From contig JAZROQ010000003.1 in the NCBI GenBank assembly GCA_045648765.1, positions 1 through 64,000 on the forward strand: a DNA stretch of 64,000 nt, written 5' to 3'. The number at the start of each line of letters is the position of its first letter. The stretch's first letter is position 1. Both the position numbers and the translations under genes were made by a program. The notes beneath the pieces were generated by a model that saw only the letters and a list, made by a program, of their open reading frames with translations, was not told the DNA's origin and searched no databases. This DNA comes from RGIG3009 sp045648765. GTDB lineage: Bacteria > Bacillota > Clostridia > Oscillospirales > Acutalibacteraceae. This document shows, one piece after another, positions 59,560 to 64,000 of this stretch.

Positions 59560-62500
59560 ATGAATGCGGAGATCATTTCGGTAGGAACAGAATTGCTTTT
59601 GGGGGATATTCTCAACTCCAACAGCCAATTTTTGTCACAAGAACTTGCCGCTTACGGCATTGATATTTTGTATCAATCCACCGTGGGCGACAACAAACAA
59701 CGCTTGGAACAAACCTTAAAAACGGCGCTTTCGCGTTGCGATATGGTCATTCTCACGGGGGGACTCGGTCCCACCGAAGACGATATCACGCGCGAAGTGG
59801 CGGCAGAAGTGTTGGGTTTGCCGCTCGAACTGCACGAAGAAAGTTTGGGGCGTATTCAAGAATATTTTGCCAGTACCGGCAAAGAATACACCGAAAATAA
59901 CCGCAAACAAGCTCTTTTACCCAAAGATTGCATCGTATTGCCCAACGACCGCGGCACTGCCCCCGGTTGTGTCATGCAACAAGAGGGCAAACACGTCATT
60001 TTATTGCCCGGTCCGCCGTATGAACTGACGTTAATGTTCACCGAATACGTGGCGCCGTATTTGTCGCAATGTTCGGGCGGCACGATTTATTCGCATATTG
60101 TGGGTGTGTTCGGCATTGCCGAATCTGCCATTGGGGAACGTTTGCAAGATTTGATGGCAAACAGCAATCCCACCGTGGCACCCTATGCCAAAGAAGGCGA
60201 AGTAATCATTCGCGTGACCGCCAAAGCCGCCACTAAAGAAGAGGCAGACGCCATGTGCGAACCCATCATCGCAGAAATCTGCGAACGGTTGGGCAATGCC
60301 GTTTATGGCGTCGATGCAGGCAATCTGTCCAAACGCGTGGTCACCTTGCTTTCTGAAAATAATATGAAAATAGCCACCGCCGAGTCGTGCACTGCGGGTA
60401 TTCTTTCGGGCAAACTTACCGAAGTTTCGGGTGCTTCGCGCGTGTTCGAGTGTGGTGTTGCCGCCTATTCCAAAGAAATCAAACACCAAGTTTTGGGTGT
60501 AGATGAAGTGATTTTGGAAGAAAAAGGCGCCGTTTCTCCCGAAACGGCGGGTGCCATGGCAAACGGTGCGCGCTTGGTGGGGAACGCCGATATCGGTGTG
60601 GGTATCACCGGTGTAGCAGGGCCCGAAACCAGCGAAGGCAAAGCCGTTGGCACGGTGTACGTTGCTTTGGCAGACGAAAAGCGGGTATGGGTCAAAAAGA
60701 TTTTGGCAGGTCACAACGATGAAGACCGCGAACATATCCGCCACATTGCCACTTCGTATGCACTGGATATGACACGTCGTTATTTGGAAGCGTTGCCCGG
60801 TGTGATGGCGGGCGGACAGTTGTGGGAACAATTACCGCCTGTAGAAGCCACCCTCACCCCCGAAATAGCCAAAGCCAAACGTCGGGCACGGTTGTGGCGT
60901 TGGTTATCGGCTTTGGTGATGTTGTTGGTTGCGGCAGCCGTTTTGTTCTATACATATTGGTATATTCCTTATCGCAATCAAAAACGATTTGACGAACTGT
61001 ACGCACAATATACCGACAGTCAACCGGTCAGTACGCCGTCTGTCAGTTACCCTGCGGGGATATTAAAACAATTTATGTCGTTGTATCAAACCAACGACGA
61101 TATTTGCGGCTGGATCACCGTGGCCGACACGCGTATCAATTACCCTGTCGTGGAAGAACCGTCGGAAGGGTTTTATCAAGAACACGACTTTGACGGCGTG
61201 GCATCACCCTATGGGGTGCCGTATGTCAAAGGCGGCGCCAAATGGGAAGCGGGGCTCACCCCGAAAACCGTTGCTGTTTTCGGCAATAATGCGGGTAACG
61301 ATCAAATGTTTGCGCCGCTTACCAATTATACCAAAATCGAATTTTTGCGTAAGCACACCTTGCTGAACATGAGCACGCTGTACCAAGAAGGAACCTACAA
61401 AGTGTTTGCGGTGATGTTGGTGGACGACACCGACGAAGAGGAATTCGACTACGCCGCAACTGTGTTTGCCGATGAAGAAGAATTTTTGTATCACGTTACG
61501 CAAATTCGTATGCGTTCGTTGTTCGACACGCCCGTAGACGTGGTCGAAGGAGACAGTTTGTTATTGCTCAGCACACCGATTGACTACGGATACGAAGGAG
61601 CACGTGTGGTAGTGGCGGCGCGCAAAGTACGCACGGGTGAAGTGCGTGAAAACGACCTTTCCAAAGCACGTGCCAACCGCAGTGTGCACATGCCCAAAGG
61701 TTGGGTGGAACAACACGGTTCCATAACTACAACGGTGCCGACCACCGTAACCGAAACCACCACCGTAACCGAAACCACCACCACCGAAACAACGGTAGCC
61801 ACCACAACGACTACCAAAAAACCAACCACTACCACAAAACCAACCACAACGACAACTAAAAAACCGACCACCACCACGGAAGCCACCACTGTCCCCACCA
61901 CAACCACCACAAAGCCGGCAACGCCTTTGCCACCGGCAGGTGCGGTGTCGGGTACGGTGTCCGGCAGCATTGCCGAGCAAGAATTTTTGTCGCTTTTTGC
62001 GGTAAAAAACAGCGGCGTGCAAGATGCCGATTTGGCAGATTGCACCGATGAAAACGGTGTGATTCGTCCCAAAACCAAAGAACAACTGCAACGTGTGTTG
62101 ACACATATTGTCAAAGTGGAACTCGGCTCTGCCAGCGCGATGGTCAACTCCACCGAAGCGCAAAAAGCGCAAGCGGTTGCCTCCTACACATACATTTTGC
62201 GTCATTGTGCGGGTGGTGCGGTATATCCCTATTCTTTCAAATCGCTGAGTCTTTCCAACAAAACCGACAAAAAGATTTACGATGCCGTGGGCGATGTCGT
62301 CGGTGTGAAATTGCTCGATCTAAGCAAAACGAGTTTTTCGCAAATGTTGTGCTACACGCCATATTCCGCGGCATCGGGCGGCTACACTTCTTCGTGCCAT
62401 CGTGTGTGGACGTTAAATTTGCCGTATGTGCAAAGTGTGTTCAGCAAATACGACGATGCGCTGACCTACGCCAAATACCGTGGCCCGGGTAGCTTTGTCA

Positions 62501-62973
62501 ACACTGTCACCATCAAACGCGACCAATTGTATGACAAAGTGCAAAAATGGGTTGCGGCGCAAGATAAAAATGCCACCATGCCGGAAGAACAGTTCACCAC
62601 CGACAACGCGGTGTTGCCGCTTCGTGCGCTTTCCTACGACGGCGACGGCAGTGCGGGCAAGGGTGATGCATGGAATGTGGTTTATCAAACTAATTTCTAT
62701 TATCTGGATGCAAGCGGCAAGAAAAAAGTGATAACCGGTCATCAAATGCGCAGCATTTTGGGGCTTCGTTCTCACGCCTTCCGCACTTCGTACGATGCAG
62801 CCACCCAAACGGTCACCATTACCACACAAGGCTATGGTCACGGCGTGGGGCTCAGCCAAATGGGCGCTGTTGGCTATGCCAACGAAGAAGGCTGGACTTA
62901 CGTTCAAATTTTGCGGCATTATTACTCGGTCACCGAAAAAAGCGCTCATCAAGTTGTTTTGCCGAAATGGTAA
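59560..62973 (+). CDS. Fusion: CinA + TM helix + inactive sortase-B domain + SpoIID/LytB domain
   Basis: This 1137-residue protein starts at MNAEIISVGTELL after AAGGTGG. Residues 1-410 are a full CinA (MoaB-like domain with VILTGGLGPTEDD and LLPGPPYE; C-terminal deamidase domain with ATAESCTAG and GVGITGVAGP). A basic segment and transmembrane helix follow (about 440-470), then a sortase-B-like domain (about 490-695) in which the His is N576 (FGNNAG) and the Cys is P673 (LLSTP), with Arg R682 kept, so it is catalytically dead. A Thr-rich linker (about 723-787) leads to a SpoIID/LytB domain (about 800-1137; KAQAVASYTYIL and GYGHGVGLSQMGA). The topology puts CinA in the cytoplasm and the rest outside. 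The reading frame is continuous. Confidence 0.93.
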   Translation: MNAEIISVGTELLLGDILNSNSQFLSQELAAYGIDILYQSTVGDNKQRLEQTLKTALSRCDMVILTGGLGPTEDDITREVAAEVLGLPLELHEESLGRIQEYFASTGKEYTENNRKQALLPKDCIVLPNDRGTAPGCVMQQEGKHVILLPGPPYELTLMFTEYVAPYLSQCSGGTIYSHIVGVFGIAESAIGERLQDLMANSNPTVAPYAKEGEVIIRVTAKAATKEEADAMCEPIIAEICERLGNAVYGVDAGNLSKRVVTLLSENNMKIATAESCTAGILSGKLTEVSGASRVFECGVAAYSKEIKHQVLGVDEVILEEKGAVSPETAGAMANGARLVGNADIGVGITGVAGPETSEGKAVGTVYVALADEKRVWVKKILAGHNDEDREHIRHIATSYALDMTRRYLEALPGVMAGGQLWEQLPPVEATLTPEIAKAKRRARLWRWLSALVMLLVAAAVLFYTYWYIPYRNQKRFDELYAQYTDSQPVSTPSVSYPAGILKQFMSLYQTNDDICGWITVADTRINYPVVEEPSEGFYQEHDFDGVASPYGVPYVKGGAKWEAGLTPKTVAVFGNNAGNDQMFAPLTNYTKIEFLRKHTLLNMSTLYQEGTYKVFAVMLVDDTDEEEFDYAATVFADEEEFLYHVTQIRMRSLFDTPVDVVEGDSLLLLSTPIDYGYEGARVVVAARKVRTGEVRENDLSKARANRSVHMPKGWVEQHGSITTTVPTTVTETTTVTETTTTETTVATTTTTKKPTTTTKPTTTTTKKPTTTTEATTVPTTTTTKPATPLPPAGAVSGTVSGSIAEQEFLSLFAVKNSGVQDADLADCTDENGVIRPKTKEQLQRVLTHIVKVELGSASAMVNSTEAQKAQAVASYTYILRHCAGGAVYPYSFKSLSLSNKTDKKIYDAVGDVVGVKLLDLSKTSFSQMLCYTPYSAASGGYTSSCHRVWTLNLPYVQSVFSKYDDALTYAKYRGPGSFVNTVTIKRDQLYDKVQKWVAAQDKNATMPEEQFTTDNAVLPLRALSYDGDGSAGKGDAWNVVYQTNFYYLDASGKKKVITGHQMRSILGLRSHAFRTSYDAATQTVTITTQGYGHGVGLSQMGAVGYANEEGWTYVQILRHYYSVTEKSAHQVVLPKW
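61723..61925 (+). repeat. Threonine-codon-rich low-complexity tract
   Basis: ACC/ACA/ACG/ACT triplets dominate in-frame within the fusion gene, encoding a TTT/TKKPTTTT-type linker. It is expected to be a flexible, possibly O-glycosylated wall-spanning spacer and may vary in length between strains. Confidence 0.8.
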
Positions 62974-62981
62974 AAAAATAT

Positions 62982-63010
62982 TTGACAAACCAAAAATTGG
63001 GTGCTACAAT
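62982..63010 (+). promoter_or_regulatory. Promoter of the DAHP synthase leader
   Basis: TTGACA (62982-62987) and TACAAT (63005-63010), spacer 17 bp, directly after the CinA-fusion stop. Confidence 0.88.
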
Positions 63011-63029
63011 ACTTGACAAGGTGTTATTT

Positions 63030-63113
63030 ATGAAAACGATTATTTGTGCAGCTCAATACGTGTATTACTTTTACTTTTTCAACAAAGGTAAGAGTGCTTT
63101 TTGCTGCCAATGA
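63030..63113 (+). CDS. Aromatic leader peptide (attenuator)
   Basis: This 27-codon open frame starts ATG at 63030 (AAGGTG seven bases upstream) and stops TGA at 63111-63113. The middle reads QYVYYFYFFN: four Tyr and three Phe within nine residues, with a further Phe later. Together with the following alternative hairpins and a terminator before DAHP synthase, this is a classic transcription-attenuation leader sensing charged tRNA-Tyr/tRNA-Phe. The peptide itself is not expected to have another function. Confidence 0.85.
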   Translation: MKTIICAAQYVYYFYFFNKGKSAFCCQ

Positions 63114-63115
63114 TT

Positions 63116-63190
63116 AAAAGACAAACAGGTCTTTTAACACTTGTCTTTAACGACTCGCAGTGAAAAGCTGCGGGTCGTTTTTATTTTGTA
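63116..63190 (+). terminator. Attenuator hairpins before DAHP synthase
   Basis: AAAAGAC/GTCTTTT (63116-63134) and the overlapping alternative AGACAA/TTGTCT pairing precede a terminator in which ACGACTCGCAG pairs with CTGCGGGTCGT (63150-63178), then TTTTTATTTT. The upstream pairings can act as pause or antiterminator structures. Confidence 0.82.
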
Positions 63191-63218
63191 GGCATAACAA
63201 CCTAAGGAGGAAACCGTC

Positions 63219-64000
63219 ATGATTGCCGTTGTCAAACAAAACGTAGAAGAAGAACAACTTCAAAATTTAATCGAATGGTTACAAACGCAAAACGTTTCTG
63301 TTCATATTTCCCGTGGCGAAAACCACACAGTGTTGGGCTTGGTGGGGGATACCAGCCATATCGACATGGAACTTTTGCAAAATTTGGATATTGTCGAACG
63401 TGTCACCCGCATTAGCGAACCGTTCAAAAATGCCAACCGCAAATTCCATCCCAAAGACACGGTGGTGGATGTCAGCGGTGTCAAAATCGGTAGTGGTCAC
63501 TTTGCTATTATTGCGGGTCCTTGTTCAGTGGAATCGCGCGAACAAATAGTGGAAGTAGCCAAAAGCGTCAAAGCATCGGGTGCTTCACTGCTTCGTGGCG
63601 GCGCGTTCAAACCGCGTACTTCACCGTACGATTTCCAAGGCTTAAAAGCCGAAGGCTTGGAACTGTTAAAACTTGCCAAAGCAGAAACCGGCATGCCCAT
63701 TGTGACCGAAATTATGAGCGCGTCGCACTTGCCGCTTTTTGAAGACGTCGACTTAATTCAAGTCGGCGCGCGCAACATGCAAAACTTTGAACTGCTCAAA
63801 GAACTTGGCAAAATCAACAAACCGATTTTGCTCAAACGCGGTCTTGCCAGCACCATGAAAGAATGGCTCATGAGCGCGGAATACATTATGGCAGGCGGCA
63901 ACGAACAAATCATTTTGTGCGAACGCGGTATCCGCACGTTCGAAACATACACCCGCAACACGTTGGATTTGTCGGCGGTTCCCATGCTCAAAGAATTGTC
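63219..64000 (+). CDS. aroF: 3-deoxy-7-phosphoheptulonate (DAHP) synthase, 3' end cut by window
   Basis: The frame is open for 260 codons to the window edge. It is the first enzyme of the shikimate pathway, joining phosphoenolpyruvate and erythrose-4-phosphate. It starts at MIAVVKQNVEEEQL (CTAAGGAGG upstream). An N-terminal ferredoxin-like/ACT-like regulatory domain (about 1-70) precedes the TIM barrel: FAIIAGPCSVESREQ, RGGAFKPRTSPYDFQG, QVGARNMQNFELL, KRGLASTMKEWL and CERGIRTFETYTRNTLDL. This is the AroA-beta (Thermotoga/Bacillus-like) type. An aromatic leader peptide upstream points to attenuation control. Confidence 0.96.
   Translation, partial: MIAVVKQNVEEEQLQNLIEWLQTQNVSVHISRGENHTVLGLVGDTSHIDMELLQNLDIVERVTRISEPFKNANRKFHPKDTVVDVSGVKIGSGHFAIIAGPCSVESREQIVEVAKSVKASGASLLRGGAFKPRTSPYDFQGLKAEGLELLKLAKAETGMPIVTEIMSASHLPLFEDVDLIQVGARNMQNFELLKELGKINKPILLKRGLASTMKEWLMSAEYIMAGGNEQIILCERGIRTFETYTRNTLDLSAVPMLKEL

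Noticed and set aside
61723..61925. Possible tandem-repeat or CRISPR-like array
   Set aside because: The periodicity is only at the codon level (Thr codons) inside a continuous reading frame; there are no unique spacers.

Overview
The window looks like a chromosomal segment of a spore-forming, strictly anaerobic Clostridia bacterium, most likely an uncultured Oscillospirales/Ruminococcaceae-type gut lineage. This is inferred from gene content and not from a phylogenetic marker. The evidence is a spoIIA operon (spoIIAA-spoIIAB-sigF), a full Rnf complex in the clostridial order CDGEAB, an [FeFe]-hydrogenase-like protein in a DRTGG/PHP operon, a minimal SufBC-type Fe-S assembly pair, T-box and glycine riboswitch control, Gram-positive promoters with strong Shine-Dalgarno sites, and sortase B. 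Almost all genes are intact housekeeping genes; accessory DNA is confined to a few short islands.

Layout. 1-460: a DUF559 nuclease-like gene lying between two inverted copies of a structured repeat. 464-3642 (minus): a redox-signalling-like operon of DRTGG, HATPase, [FeFe]-hydrogenase-like, DRTGG and PHP proteins. 3692-7773 (plus): serC-serA, a YdcF-like protein and a NagD-type HAD phosphatase. 7774-8665: a gene-poor stretch with the repeat composite, duplicated tRNA-tail modules and tRNA-Ser. 8666-11530: an AraC regulator divergent from a DHDPS/NAL-family lyase and a DMT transporter. 11532-16413: trmL, glycogen phosphorylase, and an AGCS symporter behind a glycine riboswitch. 16440-20437: another repeat composite, then a NUDIX-MATE-membrane protein operon (minus). 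20485-27272: an M14 peptidase and the nusG-II/Gx/rnfCDGEAB operon. 27282-29851: an HMA-like protein and T-box-controlled cysE-cysS. 29874-33609: recA-recX-rimO-pgsA. 33664-36283: a DUF4838 protein and tRNA-Met/Glu/Val. 36281-40132: MFS, LysR and spoIIA operon. 40285-44671: a 1411-residue secreted GH16 protein. 44688-52338: rimP-nusA-ylxR-ylxQ-infB-rbfA-nrnA-truB plus a membrane protein. 52338-54024: SufBC-type pair. 54085-63113: PHP protein, cysteine desulfurase, sortase B, a four-helix-bundle/ASCH island, thiI, a giant CinA fusion, and an attenuator leader. 63219 to the end: DAHP synthase, cut by the window edge.

How genes connect. The cysteine desulfurase probably supplies sulfur to ThiI and to the SufBC pair; these serve many Fe-S proteins here (RnfB, RnfC, RimO, the hydrogenase-like protein). 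CysE makes O-acetylserine from serine supplied by SerA/SerC, and CysS uses the cysteine. Rnf couples ferredoxin oxidation to ion export. The hydrogenase-like protein, lacking the usual proton-transfer cysteine and sitting beside an anti-sigma-like kinase, looks like a sensor more than a catalyst.

The most unusual items are: (1) a single polypeptide joining CinA, a transmembrane helix, a catalytically dead sortase-B domain and a SpoIID/LytB domain; (2) three composites of paired inverted repeat arms with covarying hairpins, one carrying a DUF559 gene whose Shine-Dalgarno and stop codon lie inside the arms; (3) a 174-bp element of GCGATATA-bounded mini-hairpins directly upstream of a four-helix-bundle gene; (4) a Tyr/Phe-rich leader peptide and attenuator before DAHP synthase.
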